A DNA stretch of 46,041 nucleotides, taken from contig NZ_BAAAUX010000033.1 of NCBI RefSeq assembly GCF_039534165.1, positions 1-46,041 of the forward strand, written 5' to 3'. The DNA comes from Saccharopolyspora_D taberi (GTDB taxonomy: Bacteria > Actinomycetota > Actinomycetes > Mycobacteriales > Pseudonocardiaceae). Numbering within the stretch: position 1 is the first letter of the stretch; every line of letters begins with the position of its first letter. The translations under genes and the position numbers were made by a program. The notes under the pieces are model-generated. The model worked only from the letters and a program-made list of their open reading frames with translations. It was not told where the DNA came from and searched no databases. This document shows, one piece after another, positions 7,789 to 16,384 of this stretch.

Positions 7789-8831
7789 GTGCGGGTGACC
7801 TTCTTGAGGCCGCGCGGGTTGTCCGGGTCGCCGCCGCGTTCCAGCGCCAGGCCGAGCGCGAGCCGCTGCACCGGCAGAACTTCCAGCACCGGCGCGACTT
7901 CCTCCGCGCAGTCGGGCACGCCGATGCGGTGCGAGGCGCGCACGGCGTCGGCGGCGGAACCGATCGCGCAGATGTCCGCCCCGCGTTCCTGCACCGCGTC
8001 GAGGACGTCCCGCATGGCTTCGCCGCCCTTGCCCGCGCTGCACAGCGCGAGCACCGCGGTCTCGGAGTCGACCGCCGCGACCGGTCCGTGCAGCAGGTCG
8101 GCGCCGCTGTACGCGCGGGCGGACAGGTAGCTGGTCTCGGCCAGCTTCAGCGCGGCTTCGGCCGCGGTCGCCGACGAGTAGCCGCGACCCGTGGTGACCA
8201 TCCGGCCGGCGAAGCGGTAGCGGCGGACGGCTTCGGCGACCGCGTCGCCGGTGGTGTCCAGGGTGCGCTGGGCCAGTTCCGGCAGTGCGCGGGCGTGCTC
8301 GCCGCTGCCGCCGCGCACCGCGTCGATCAGCAGGTACAGCGCGAGCAGGGTGGCGCTGTAGCTCTTGGTCGCCGCGACGGCCCGCTCCTGGCCCGCGCGG
8401 ATGTCCACGCCGAACTCGGCGGCGGCGTTGAGCGGGGAGTCGGAGGTGTTGGTGACCGCGACGGTCAGCGCGCCGCTCCGGCGGCCGGACTCGGTGACCT
8501 CCAGCAGGTCGGGCGAACCGCCGCTCTGGCTGACCGACAGCAGCAGCACGTCGGTCAGGTCGGGGCGCGCGCCGTAGAGGGTCGTGGTCGACGGCGAGAC
8601 CAGGCCGACCGGCAGCTCCAGCAGCACCTCCAGGAGGTACTTGGCGTACAGCGCGGCGTGGTCGCTCGACCCGCGCGCGGCCAGCAGGGCGAACCGCGGC
8701 CTGCGCTCGGCGATCCGGGCGGCCACCTCGGCGATCCGGTCGTGCTGGGCCAGCAGGTCGGCGAACACCCGGGGCTGCTCGGCGATCTCGGCGGTCATGC
8801 GCTCGCCGGGGCGGGCGGTGGCCTCACTCAT
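7782..8831 (-). CDS. SIS-domain amino-sugar phosphate enzyme (GlmS-isomerase/NagS-like)
   Basis: 349 residues with two SIS (sugar isomerase) domains: the first carries ARGSSDHAA and LLSVSQSGGSPD, the second TTGRGYSSATAAEAALKLAE and the LLHGP loop. The end, DNPRGLKKVTRTR, resembles the C-tail of GlmS isomerase domains. There is no N-terminal glutaminase domain, so it is not GlmS itself. Likely substrates are GlcN-6-P or GlcNAc-6-P. In Streptomyces a protein of this type, NagS, dehydrates GlcNAc-6-P; whether this is an orthologue cannot be decided here, and a deaminase role is also possible. A DasR-type operator lies 20 nt before the start, and dasR is divergent next door. Confidence 0.85.
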   Translation of the reverse strand: MSEATARPGERMTAEIAEQPRVFADLLAQHDRIAEVAARIAERRPRFALLAARGSSDHAALYAKYLLEVLLELPVGLVSPSTTTLYGARPDLTDVLLLSVSQSGGSPDLLEVTESGRRSGALTVAVTNTSDSPLNAAAEFGVDIRAGQERAVAATKSYSATLLALYLLIDAVRGGSGEHARALPELAQRTLDTTGDAVAEAVRRYRFAGRMVTTGRGYSSATAAEAALKLAETSYLSARAYSGADLLHGPVAAVDSETAVLALCSAGKGGEAMRDVLDAVQERGADICAIGSAADAVRASHRIGVPDCAEEVAPVLEVLPVQRLALGLALERGGDPDNPRGLKKVTRTR

Positions 8832-8849
8832 GGTCGTCCCTTCTCGCCT

Positions 8850-8865
8850 CTAGGTCTAGACCAAT
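8850..8865. promoter_or_regulatory. DasR-responsive element (dre) upstream of the SIS gene
   Basis: The core GGTCTAGACC (8853-8862) is a perfect 10-bp palindrome, and the wider 16-mer closely follows the dre consensus TGGTCTAGACCA. It sits about 20 nt upstream of the SIS-gene ATG (8831) and 193 nt from dasR, so it should act as a roadblock or promoter operator for the SIS gene, relieved by amino-sugar phosphates in known DasR systems. Confidence 0.85.
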
Positions 8866-9057
8866 CGTAGAGCACCTCGCGGCGCCTCGGCACCCCGTCG
8901 GCCCGTGTCACGTGCGCCCGTGTTCCGCCCGCTGGTCCGGCGAGGCGAAACTGACGGGTGCGGCAATCGCACGTCCGACTTTCGGGCATGCTGAACGGGT
9001 AAGACGCACCGGCACCCGGGCGCAACCGGCGGGAAGGTTGCGGTGGTAGGAGGAACG

Positions 9058-9813
9058 ATGCTCGAAACATCGGTGGCAGGCGGCGCGGAGAGCCCGGGCC
9101 GGACCCAGCGCGAACCCAAGTACTGGGGCCTCAAGCAGCACCTGCTCGACATGCTCCGATCGCTGCCGCCCGGATCGCCCATCCCCACCGAGCGCGCGCT
9201 GGCCGCCGAGTTCGACGTCTCCCGCACCACCGTCCGGCAGGCGCTGGCCGAGCTGACCGTCGAGGGCAGGCTGCTGCGGGTGCAGGGCAAGGGCACCTTC
9301 GCCGCCAAGCCCAAGGTCGCCCAGCGCCTCCAGCTCACCGGCTACACCGAGGACATGCTCGCCCAGGGCCGCCAGCCCGCGTCCCGCCTGCTGGAGGTCG
9401 TCGAGGAGCCCGCCGACGCCGAGCTCGCGGCCCTGCTGGGAACCCGCCCCAGCGCGACCGTGCTGCGGCTGCGCAGGTTGCGGCTGGCCGACGGTGAGCC
9501 GATGGCCATCGAGACGACCCACCTGCCGCTGTCCCGGTTCCGCGGCCTGACCGGCAGGCTGGAGTCCGGCGGTTCGCTGTACCAGGTGCTGCGCGAGGGC
9601 TTCGAGGTCGAGATGGGCTACGCCGAGGAGACCATCGAGACCGCGCTGGCCAGCCCGGAGGAGGCCGAGCTGCTCGGCGCCGACGTCGGGCTGCCGATGC
9701 TGCTGCTGTCCCGGCACTCCTTCGACACCGAGGGGCGGCCGGTCGAATGGGTCCGGTCGATCTACCGCGGCGACCGGTACAAGTTCGTCGCCCGCCTCAA
9801 CCCGCCGGGCTGA
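9058..9813 (+). CDS. dasR: GntR/HutC-family regulator DasR
   Basis: 251 residues. The N-terminal winged helix-turn-helix runs from about residue 21 to 85 (PKYWGLKQHLLDML, PTERALAAEFDVSRTTVRQAL, VQGKGTF). The C-terminal UTRA ligand domain includes AIETTHLPLSRF, YAEETIETALAS, LGADVGLPMLLLSRHS and the ending VEWVRSIYRGDRYKFVARL, which corresponds closely to the Streptomyces DasR I know. DasR represses chitin/GlcNAc uptake genes and affects development and antibiotics, with GlcN-6-P-type effectors. ATG 9058 is preferred over GTG 9043, because AGGAGGAA lies at 9048-9055. Its divergent neighbour carries a dre, and a second dre-like site precedes the protease gene downstream. Confidence 0.92.
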   Translation: MLETSVAGGAESPGRTQREPKYWGLKQHLLDMLRSLPPGSPIPTERALAAEFDVSRTTVRQALAELTVEGRLLRVQGKGTFAAKPKVAQRLQLTGYTEDMLAQGRQPASRLLEVVEEPADAELAALLGTRPSATVLRLRRLRLADGEPMAIETTHLPLSRFRGLTGRLESGGSLYQVLREGFEVEMGYAEETIETALASPEEAELLGADVGLPMLLLSRHSFDTEGRPVEWVRSIYRGDRYKFVARLNPPG

Positions 9814-9942
9814 GCCCGTTGCGCCGGAAGGTGCAGCCGCGTTACCCGAAGTGGCAGTACTCACGACTGGGCAACATCGGGGAGAAAAGGATCGTGGTTC
9901 CACGTTGGCCGTTACAGGACCGATACGTAGTGCGTGGGAGCC

Positions 9943-11220
9943 ATGGCCGAGGAGAAGAAGGAAGCTGACGGCGAGGACAAGAAGCGCAAGCTGGACATAT
10001 CCCCGGCCCAGGTCACCGGAGCCGCCCTGGCCTCGGTGACGGCGGCCTTCCTGGGATCCACCCTGGGGGCGGTGGGGACGCTCTGGGGAGCGGCGCTGAC
10101 CAGCGTCGTGATCACCGTCGGCGGCAAGGTCTACCAGATGTCGCTGGAGCGGACCAAGGAGCAGGCGGAGAAGGCGTCGGTGCTCAAGCGGCTCCGGAAG
10201 CCCGGGGCGTTGTCGGCGGCCGGGGACGGGGAGGCCGGGGGCGAGCCGGGCGAGTCCGGGCGGGACGGGGCGACGCGGGTCGAGAGCGCCGGGTCCGGGC
10301 GGGCTGGCGCCGGGCAGGCCGGGACCGCGCAAGCGGGGATCGCGCAAGCCGGGCCGGGCAATGCCGGGACCGGGACCGCCGGGGCGGGGAAGGTCGCGCC
10401 CGCGGAGTCCGAGCAGCGGACCCGCTTCCTCCGCACGCCCGCGATGCACTGGCCGGGCGGCGAGCAGGTCGTCGACGATCCGAACCGGACCCGCCGGATC
10501 GACCGCGCCCAGGTCGACCAGGGTGCCGCCGACACCCGGCTGGTCGGCCGGGGTGACGCGGATGCTCGGCTGGAAAGTCAGGGCGCCGACGACACCCAGC
10601 TGGCCCGCCCGAGCGCAGCCGACACCCAACTGGTCGGCCAAAGCGCAGCCGACACGCGGCTGGTCGGCCCGGGCTCCGACGACACCCGGCTCGTGGGGCA
10701 AGGCGCCGACACGCAGCTGGTCAGCCCGAACGCCGCCGACCCCCGGCTCTCCGACAACGCCGCCGAACCGACCACGATGATCGCCCCGCCGGAGCAGCCC
10801 GACCGCCGCATCCGCTGGCGGCGCTGGGGCGTGGCGGCGGCCAGCAGCGCGCTCGCGTTCGCGCTGTGCATGCTGATCGTCACCGGCTTCGAAGGTCTCA
10901 CCGGCCGCTCGCTGTCCGGCGACGGCGGCACGACGATCGGTGAGGCGCTGCACCGCAAGGCCCCGCCGGTGCGCGATGAGCAGCCCGCGCCGACCCCGGA
11001 GCCGAGCACCACCCAGAAGCCGACCACCTCCGCGCGGCCGACCGGCGAGCCGACCTCGGAACCCACCCAGGCGCCGTCGCCGACGCAGCCGCGGCCGACC
11101 GAGCAGCCGACGGTCCAGCCGCGGCCGACCGGCGACCCGTCGCCGACGCAGGAGCGCCCCGAGCCCTCCGGCGAGCCGACGCAGTCGGTGCAACCGAGCG
11201 TTCAGGGCATTCCGGAATGA
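9943..11220 (+). CDS. Membrane-anchored hypothetical protein with decapeptide repeats and Pro/Thr-rich tail
   Basis: 425 residues from ATG 9943; GTG 9934 is also possible. The order is: charged N-terminus (EEKKEADGEDKKRK), an Ala/Gly/Thr-rich hydrophobic segment at about 18-53, a Gly/Ala-rich linker, and about eight degenerate 10-residue repeats of the type ADTRLVGQGA (about residues 195-275). A membrane helix follows (VAAASSALAFALCMLIVTGF), then an exported tail of about 110 residues rich in Pro, Thr, Glu and Ser (PTPEPSTTQKPTTS). I do not recognise a family. The layout suggests a cytoplasmic repeat region and a wall-spanning tail. A hairpin terminator follows at 11264-11302. Confidence 0.7.
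   Translation: MAEEKKEADGEDKKRKLDISPAQVTGAALASVTAAFLGSTLGAVGTLWGAALTSVVITVGGKVYQMSLERTKEQAEKASVLKRLRKPGALSAAGDGEAGGEPGESGRDGATRVESAGSGRAGAGQAGTAQAGIAQAGPGNAGTGTAGAGKVAPAESEQRTRFLRTPAMHWPGGEQVVDDPNRTRRIDRAQVDQGAADTRLVGRGDADARLESQGADDTQLARPSAADTQLVGQSAADTRLVGPGSDDTRLVGQGADTQLVSPNAADPRLSDNAAEPTTMIAPPEQPDRRIRWRRWGVAAASSALAFALCMLIVTGFEGLTGRSLSGDGGTTIGEALHRKAPPVRDEQPAPTPEPSTTQKPTTSARPTGEPTSEPTQAPSPTQPRPTEQPTVQPRPTGDPSPTQERPEPSGEPTQSVQPSVQGIPE
10527..10770 (+). repeat. In-gene repeat array encoding about eight decapeptides
   Basis: Degenerate units of about 27-33 bp, in frame, encode (A/D)DT(R/Q)LVG-type peptides such as ADTRLVGRG, DDTQLARPS, ADTQLVGQS, ADTRLVGPG and DDTRLVGQG. Unit length stays a multiple of three, consistent with selection to keep the frame. 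Confidence 0.75.
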
Positions 11221-11263
11221 TCCGTTTGCGCGGCTTCGACCTGCGGTAACGACATCGTGGGAC

Positions 11264-11302
11264 GGCCGGGTGGCACTCCGTTCGGCGGCGTGCCGCCCGG
11301 CC
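11264..11302 (+). terminator. Hairpin terminator
   Basis: A 13-bp stem, GGCCGGGTGGCAC (11264-11276) with GTGCCGCCCGGCC (11290-11302) and one G-U pair, has a 13-nt loop and no clear T tract. It lies 44 nt after the preceding stop and before the protease promoter. A 10-bp palindrome, CGCATATGCG, follows at 11325-11334. Confidence 0.6.
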
Positions 11303-11356
11303 TCGGCGCATTTCGGCGTGTCGTCGCATATGCGTCAAATGATGGATGTGCTCTCC

Positions 11357-11370
11357 CTGGTCTCGACCAA
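11357..11370. promoter_or_regulatory. dre-like DasR site upstream of the secreted protease
   Basis: TGGTC-TC-GACCA at 11358-11369 has perfect arms and differs from the dre consensus TGGTCTAGACCA at one central base. It is 47 nt upstream of the protease ATG. With dasR 1.5 kb away, control of this protease by DasR is plausible. The central dinucleotide differs from the strong site at 8853, so affinity may be lower. Confidence 0.6.
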
Positions 11371-11416
11371 TAATCGGTCGCCACGGAGCCCCTTCCACGG
11401 ACAAGGGAGACAGCAC

Positions 11417-12541
11417 ATGAATCGCAGAACCGCGGCCCGCATGACGGGAACCGTGATGTTCGCGGCCGGGACGATCGCGGCGCTGACCGTGCCCGCGACC
11501 GCGACCCCCGCACCCGCGCCGGCCAAGGCGGCAACCCTGCTGGAGGCCATGCAGCGCGACCTCGGCCTGACCGCGGAGCAGGCGACCGAGCGGCTCGCCG
11601 ACGAGGCCGTGGCCAACCGAGCCGACCAGCAGTTACGCACCACCCTCGGGAACGCCTTCGGCGGCTCGCACTACGACGCCGCGCTCGGCAAGCTGGTCGT
11701 CGGCGTGACCGACGCGAACCTGGTCGACGAGGTCCGGGCGGCCGGTGCCGAGGCGAAGGTCGTGGACACCGGACTCGACCAGCTCAACGGCGTCGCCGAC
11801 GGGCTCAACGCCCACGTCGCGGCCATCCCGCAGTCGGTCAGCGGCTGGTACGTGGACTCCACCAGCAACTCCGTCGTGCTGACCACCGCGCCCGGCACCG
11901 CCGGTGCGGCGGCCGACTTCGTCAGGGCGGCCGGCGTGAACACCGCCGACGTCCAGGTCGTCGAGTCCGCCGAGCAGCCGCGCACCTACGCCGACGTCAT
12001 CGGCGGCAACGCCTACTACATCGGCAGCGGCTCCCGCTGCTCGATCGGCTTCTCGGTCCAGGGCGGCTTCGTGACCGCGGGCCACTGCGGCAACCAGGGC
12101 GACACCACCAGCCAGCCGACCGGCACCTTCGCCGGCTCGTCGTTCCCGGGCAACGACTACGGCTGGGTCGAGGTCGGCTCCGGCGAGACCCCGCAGCCGC
12201 TGGTCAACGACTACCAGGGCGGCACCGTCGGCGTCGCGGGCTCGACCGAGTCCGCCGAGGGCGCGTCGATCTGCCGGTCCGGTTCCACCACCGGCTGGCA
12301 CTGCGGCACGGTCGAGGCCAAGAACCAGACCGTGAGCTACCCGCAGGGCACGGTGCAGGGCCTGACCCGCACCAACGTCTGCGCCGAGCCCGGCGACTCC
12401 GGCGGCTCCTGGCTGTCCGGCGACCAGGCCCAGGGCGTGACCTCCGGCGGCTCCGGCGACTGCTCGTCGGGCGGGACGACGTACTTCCAGCCCGTGAACG
12501 AGATCCTGCAGGCGTATGGACTGACGCTGCTCACGCAGTGA
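11417..12541 (+). CDS. Secreted chymotrypsin-like serine protease (alpha-lytic/streptogrisin type)
   Basis: 374 residues. The N-terminal Sec signal has a twin-Arg-like charged start and a hydrophobic core (TGTVMFAAGTIAALTV), cleaved after about residue 30. A pro-region follows to about residue 191, including the alpha-lytic protease prodomain pattern (YDAALGKLVVGVTD). The mature S1-family domain starts near ADVIGGNAYY. The triad is visible: His223 in TAGHC, Asp247 in GNDYGWV and Ser328 in GDSGGS; cysteine pairs include 208/224 and 322/348. The prodomain would act as a folding chaperone and be removed autocatalytically outside the cell. AAGGGAGA at 11404-11411 sets ATG 11417. The gene is preceded by a dre-like site. 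Confidence 0.93.
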   Translation: MNRRTAARMTGTVMFAAGTIAALTVPATATPAPAPAKAATLLEAMQRDLGLTAEQATERLADEAVANRADQQLRTTLGNAFGGSHYDAALGKLVVGVTDANLVDEVRAAGAEAKVVDTGLDQLNGVADGLNAHVAAIPQSVSGWYVDSTSNSVVLTTAPGTAGAAADFVRAAGVNTADVQVVESAEQPRTYADVIGGNAYYIGSGSRCSIGFSVQGGFVTAGHCGNQGDTTSQPTGTFAGSSFPGNDYGWVEVGSGETPQPLVNDYQGGTVGVAGSTESAEGASICRSGSTTGWHCGTVEAKNQTVSYPQGTVQGLTRTNVCAEPGDSGGSWLSGDQAQGVTSGGSGDCSSGGTTYFQPVNEILQAYGLTLLTQ

Positions 12542-12580
12542 GTTTTCGCCGTTCGGCTCGTTCTGCTTGGGTGGTCGCTT

Positions 12581-12728
12581 GGCGGAACCTCAGACGCCGC
12601 CTCGCTGCGGGATCTTTTTCCGACGTATAGTCCAATACGACGGAAAAAGCTGTCCTCGCGAGGCGACGCCTGAGAACCCGCGGGTGGTCCTGCTGCGTGC
12701 TTGGGCTAAGCGGCTTCGCCGCTTGAGG
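12581..12728 (+). repeat. Structured intergenic repeat, copy A
   Basis: About 148 bp. The outer stem is 12589-12605 with 12658-12674 (15 of 17 pairs). The inner stem is 12614-12628 with 12635-12649 (14 of 15) and loop AGTCCA. A separate 3' hairpin, AAGCGGC-TTC-GCCGCTT, lies at 12708-12724. A diverged second copy lies on the minus strand at 23757-23908 with the same three stems. It sits between the protease end and the thiE end. No ORF or transposase is visible in it. Confidence 0.85.
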
Positions 12729-12784
12729 ACGATGGTTGGGTTGAATGGTGCGTACCCGGGGCTTTGGCGCCGGGTACGCGCGTG

Positions 12785-13456
12785 TCAGCTGAGCTTGGCG
12801 CGGAGGGACTGCGCCGCCGCTCGGGGGTCTTCGGCCTCGGTGATCGCGCGGACCACGACCACCCGCTGCGCGCCCGCGGCGATCACCTCGTCGAGGTTGT
12901 CCATGCTGATGCCGCCGATGGCGAACCACGGCCTGCCGTGTCCCCGGTGCTCGGCGGCGTGCCGGACCAGGTCCAGCCCGGCCGCCTCCCGGCCCGGCTT
13001 CGTCGGGGTCGTCCACACCGGCCCGGTGCAGAAGTAGTCCACGCCCGGCTCGGTCGCCGCGGAGTCGGCCTGGACGACGTCGTGCGTGGAGCGGCCGACC
13101 ACCACCTGGTCACCGACGATCCGGCGGGCCAGCTCCACCGGCAGGTCGTCCTGGCCCAGGTGCAGCACGTCGGCCTCGGCGGCCAGCGCGACGTCGGCGC
13201 GGTCGTTGACCGCCAGCAGCGCGCCGTGCCGGAGGCACGCCTCGGCCAGCACCTCCAGTGCGGCCAGCTCGTGGCGCGCTTCCAGCGGTGCACCGCCGGA
13301 CGCCTTGTCGCGGAGCTGGATGATGTCGACCCCGCCGTCGAGCGCCGCGTCGGCGAACTCGGCGAGGTCGCCGCGTTCGGTGCGCGCGTCGGTGCAGAGG
13401 TAGAGCCTGGCCTCTTCGAGGCGGGCGCGGATGCCGAAGCCGTCCAAACCGGGCAT
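12785..13456 (-). CDS. thiE: Thiamine phosphate synthase
   Basis: 223 residues, TIM barrel. It joins HMP pyrophosphate and thiazole phosphate to thiamine phosphate in the cytoplasm. Motifs include LYLCTD, VDIIQLRDK (pyrophosphate/Mg region), AVNDRADVALAAEADVLHLGQDDLP, GRSTHD, YFCTGPVWTTPTKPG and FAIGGISMDNLDEVIAAGAQRVVVVRAI. The length is typical. The gene is divergent from the riboswitch-led thiOSG operon. A TACCCT -10 box ends 6 nt before ATG 13456, so the mRNA is probably leaderless and not itself behind the TPP riboswitch. Confidence 0.95.
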   Translation of the reverse strand: MPGLDGFGIRARLEEARLYLCTDARTERGDLAEFADAALDGGVDIIQLRDKASGGAPLEARHELAALEVLAEACLRHGALLAVNDRADVALAAEADVLHLGQDDLPVELARRIVGDQVVVGRSTHDVVQADSAATEPGVDYFCTGPVWTTPTKPGREAAGLDLVRHAAEHRGHGRPWFAIGGISMDNLDEVIAAGAQRVVVVRAITEAEDPRAAAQSLRAKLS

Positions 13457-13547
13457 GCCCCAAGGGTAACCGCCGACGCCGGAGCCGCCGGGAGATCTCG
13501 CCTCGGCTGCTGACTGCCGGATCTCGGCCGGGTACGGTGGATCGCGG

Positions 13548-13635
13548 TGAGCACGGGAGTCCGCTGATGCCGGACTGAGAGGGGGCGCAGGCCCCGACCG
13601 TCGAACCTGATCCGGGTCATGCCGGCGCAGGGAGC
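13548..13635 (+). promoter_or_regulatory. TPP riboswitch of the thiO-thiS-thiG operon
   Basis: The conserved THI-element parts are in order: ACGGGAG (13553-13559), ACTGAGAGG with the CUGAGA pyrimidine-binding core (13573-13582), then GAACCTGATCCGGGTCATGCCGGCGCAGGGA (13602-13632, partly variable). The GGGAG at its 3' end (13630-13634) also serves as the ribosome site of thiO, so ligand binding can hide translation initiation directly. Confidence 0.95.
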
Positions 13636-13641
13636 GTGGAG

Positions 13642-14757
13642 TTGTCTGGTCTTGTGCGCGTCGCCGTCGTGGGCGGCGGAGTCATCGGCACGTCCGTCGC
13701 CTGGCGGGCGGCCACCGCGGGTTACCGCGTGAGCCTGATCGATCCGGAACCGGCGTCCGGTGCGTCCTTCGTGGCGGGCGGGATGCTGGCGCCGGTCGCC
13801 GAGGCGTGGCCCGGCGAGGAGGACCTGCTGGAGCTCGGCGCGGTCTCGCTGCGCCGCTGGCCGGAGTTCGCGGCCGAGCTGGAACGCGCGTCCGGCCTGC
13901 CGTCCGGGCTGCGCACCGAGGGCACGCTGGTCGTCGGCGTCGACAGCGCCGACCGGGCCGAGCTGGACAACCTCGCCGACTACCTCGCGACCCTGGGACG
14001 GGTGGTGACCAGGCACAGCGGGCGCGAGCTGCGGCGGCTGGAGCCGTCGCTGGGGCCCGCGGTCCGCGGCGGTCTGGAGGTGCCGGGCGATCTCGCGGTG
14101 GACAACCGCGTCGCGCTGGCCGCGCTGCGAGCAGCGGCGACGGCGGCGGGCGCGGAGCACGTCCTCGCGCGGGCACGCGCGGTGCGCGCCGGGGCGGTCG
14201 AGCTGGAGGATTCCGTTCTGGAGTGCGATGTCGCGGTCATCGCGGCCGGGGCGCACTCCGGGGAGTTGCACCCGCTGCTGCGCGGTGCGGTTCGCCCGGT
14301 CAAGGGCGAGATCCTGCGGTTGCGGGCGCGTTCGACCGCGCTGCCACCGCCGAGCCGCACTGTGCGCGGGCCGGTCCACGGCAGGCAGGTCTACCTGGTG
14401 CCGCGCGACGACGGCGGGCTGGTGCTGGGCGCGACCCAGTACGAGGTCGGCTTCGACACCGAGGTCACGGTCGGCGGGGTGCGCGACCTGATCGCCGACG
14501 CCGAGCAGGTGATGCCGGGGATCGCCGAGTACCAGCTGGTCGAGGCCATCGCGGGCCTGCGGCCGGGCACCGGCGACAACCTCCCGCTGCTGGGCCCGCT
14601 GGAGCCCGGCGTCATCGCGGCCACCGGCCACCACCGCAACGGCTTCCTGCTCGCGCCGGTCACCGCCGACGCCGTGCTCGGGATGCTGCGCGGCGAGACG
14701 CCGCAGGACGAGGTCAAGGCCGCCGACCCCGGCCGCCACAACGGAGGTCAACAGTGA
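13642..14757 (+). CDS. thiO: Glycine oxidase ThiO
   Basis: About 371 residues, FAD-dependent DAO-family oxidase. It turns glycine into the imine needed by ThiG for the thiazole ring. Visible motifs are VAVVGGGVIGTSVAWRAA (FAD Rossmann), SGASFVAGGMLAPVAEAW, the central VIAAGAHSGELHPLL, and the C-terminal IAGLRPGTGDNLPLLGP and TGHHRNGFLLAPVTAD. I favour TTG 13642, 7 nt after GGGAG; GTG 13636 and GTG 13654 are in frame alternatives. The 3' end overlaps thiS (GTGA). This is the first gene of the TPP-controlled thiOSG operon. Confidence 0.92.
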   Translation: MSGLVRVAVVGGGVIGTSVAWRAATAGYRVSLIDPEPASGASFVAGGMLAPVAEAWPGEEDLLELGAVSLRRWPEFAAELERASGLPSGLRTEGTLVVGVDSADRAELDNLADYLATLGRVVTRHSGRELRRLEPSLGPAVRGGLEVPGDLAVDNRVALAALRAAATAAGAEHVLARARAVRAGAVELEDSVLECDVAVIAAGAHSGELHPLLRGAVRPVKGEILRLRARSTALPPPSRTVRGPVHGRQVYLVPRDDGGLVLGATQYEVGFDTEVTVGGVRDLIADAEQVMPGIAEYQLVEAIAGLRPGTGDNLPLLGPLEPGVIAATGHHRNGFLLAPVTADAVLGMLRGETPQDEVKAADPGRHNGGQQ

Positions 14758-14954
14758 ACGTAGTGCTCAACGGAACTCCGAAGCAGGTCTCCGAGAACAC
14801 CACGCTGGAGGTGCTGCTCCGGGATTTCGGCTTCCCGGAGCGGGGAATCGCCGTCGCGGTCGACGGCTCGGTGGTGCCGCGGGCGTCCTGGCCCGCGACC
14901 GGGCTGCACCCGGACGCCACCGTCGAGGTCCTCACCGCGGTCCAAGGAGGCTGA
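14754..14954 (+). CDS. thiS: Sulfur carrier protein ThiS
   Basis: 66 residues, ubiquitin-like fold, starting at GTG 14754 inside the thiO stop (GTGA). It opens VNVVLNGTPKQV and ends with the diagnostic Gly-Gly (TAVQGG), which is activated as adenylate and thiocarboxylate to deliver sulfur to ThiG. GGAGG stands 5 nt before the start. thiG follows one base after the stop, so order and coupling match the standard thiO-thiS-thiG arrangement. Confidence 0.94.
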   Translation: MNVVLNGTPKQVSENTTLEVLLRDFGFPERGIAVAVDGSVVPRASWPATGLHPDATVEVLTAVQGG

Positions 14955-14955
14955 C

Positions 14956-15720
<765 letters not shown>

Positions 15721-15756
15721 TCCGGCACGCAGGGCTTTCGTTCGCGGAGCAGGTGA

Positions 15757-16371
15757 TCAGGCGCGCCAAGCGTCGCGCACGGCGTTGTTGAGGTCCTGCA
15801 CCTTCTGCTGGAACTCGACCGGATTTTCCCGCGCCTGGCTGAGGTCGGGTGGTGCCTGGACGGCGATCGGCGCGGGTCGCGGTGCCGGAGCGGGTTTCGG
15901 CGAGGCCGGAGCGGCGGCGCGCGGCGGCTCGCGGAGGACGCGGCGCAGGGTTTGGAGCTCCAGTCCCGCCGCCCGGATCGCGTCGGCGGCCACCGCCCCG
16001 GCGGTGTCGAGCTGGCCGCGCCAGCGCTCCAGCTGTCCGCGGACGATCTCGACGACGTCCGGCCGCATGCCGGACTCGCGCGCGTCCGCGATCGCCGAGT
16101 CCGCCAGGACCTGCACGTTCTCCAGCACGAGCCGGTAGTTGGTCAGCTCGGCGGCGGCCCGCCGGTGCGAGTCGGCCGCGCGCAGCCAGTTCGTGGCCAG
16201 GTCCGCCCGCGCCCGGTCGTGGGCGTCGCGGGCCCGCCCGGACCAGGACTCGGCCCGCGCGGACCGGATCGCGTTGCCCGTGAACTCCAGCTCGTCGGCG
16301 AGCGCGTTCAACCGGTCGCTCTCACCGGCGACACCCTGGTTGTTGCCCCGGATCGGGGCCAGCTCGTTCAT
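15757..16371 (-). CDS. WXG100-like helical protein with Pro/Ala linker (possible type VII substrate)
   Basis: 204 residues. The first ~100 residues are helical with a WSG turn (ESWSGRARDAHDRARADL), as in WXG100/LXG-type proteins; helices continue to ~140. A Pro/Ala linker (SPKPAPAPRPAPIAV) precedes a short helical tail (VEFQQKVQDLNNAVRDAWRA). No signal peptide. It follows a 101-residue helical gene by 13 nt on the same strand, an arrangement like small ESX substrate/partner pairs. No toxin domain is evident at the C-terminus. Family assignment rests on pattern only. Confidence 0.65.
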   Translation of the reverse strand: MNELAPIRGNNQGVAGESDRLNALADELEFTGNAIRSARAESWSGRARDAHDRARADLATNWLRAADSHRRAAAELTNYRLVLENVQVLADSAIADARESGMRPDVVEIVRGQLERWRGQLDTAGAVAADAIRAAGLELQTLRRVLREPPRAAAPASPKPAPAPRPAPIAVQAPPDLSQARENPVEFQQKVQDLNNAVRDAWRA

Positions 16372-16384
16372 CGGCGCTCAGGGG

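Noticed and set aside
10940..11416. N-terminal extension of the secreted protease
   Set aside because: It reads Arg-rich antifolded sequence through the previous gene and a terminator; ATG 11417 with ribosome site and signal peptide is clear.
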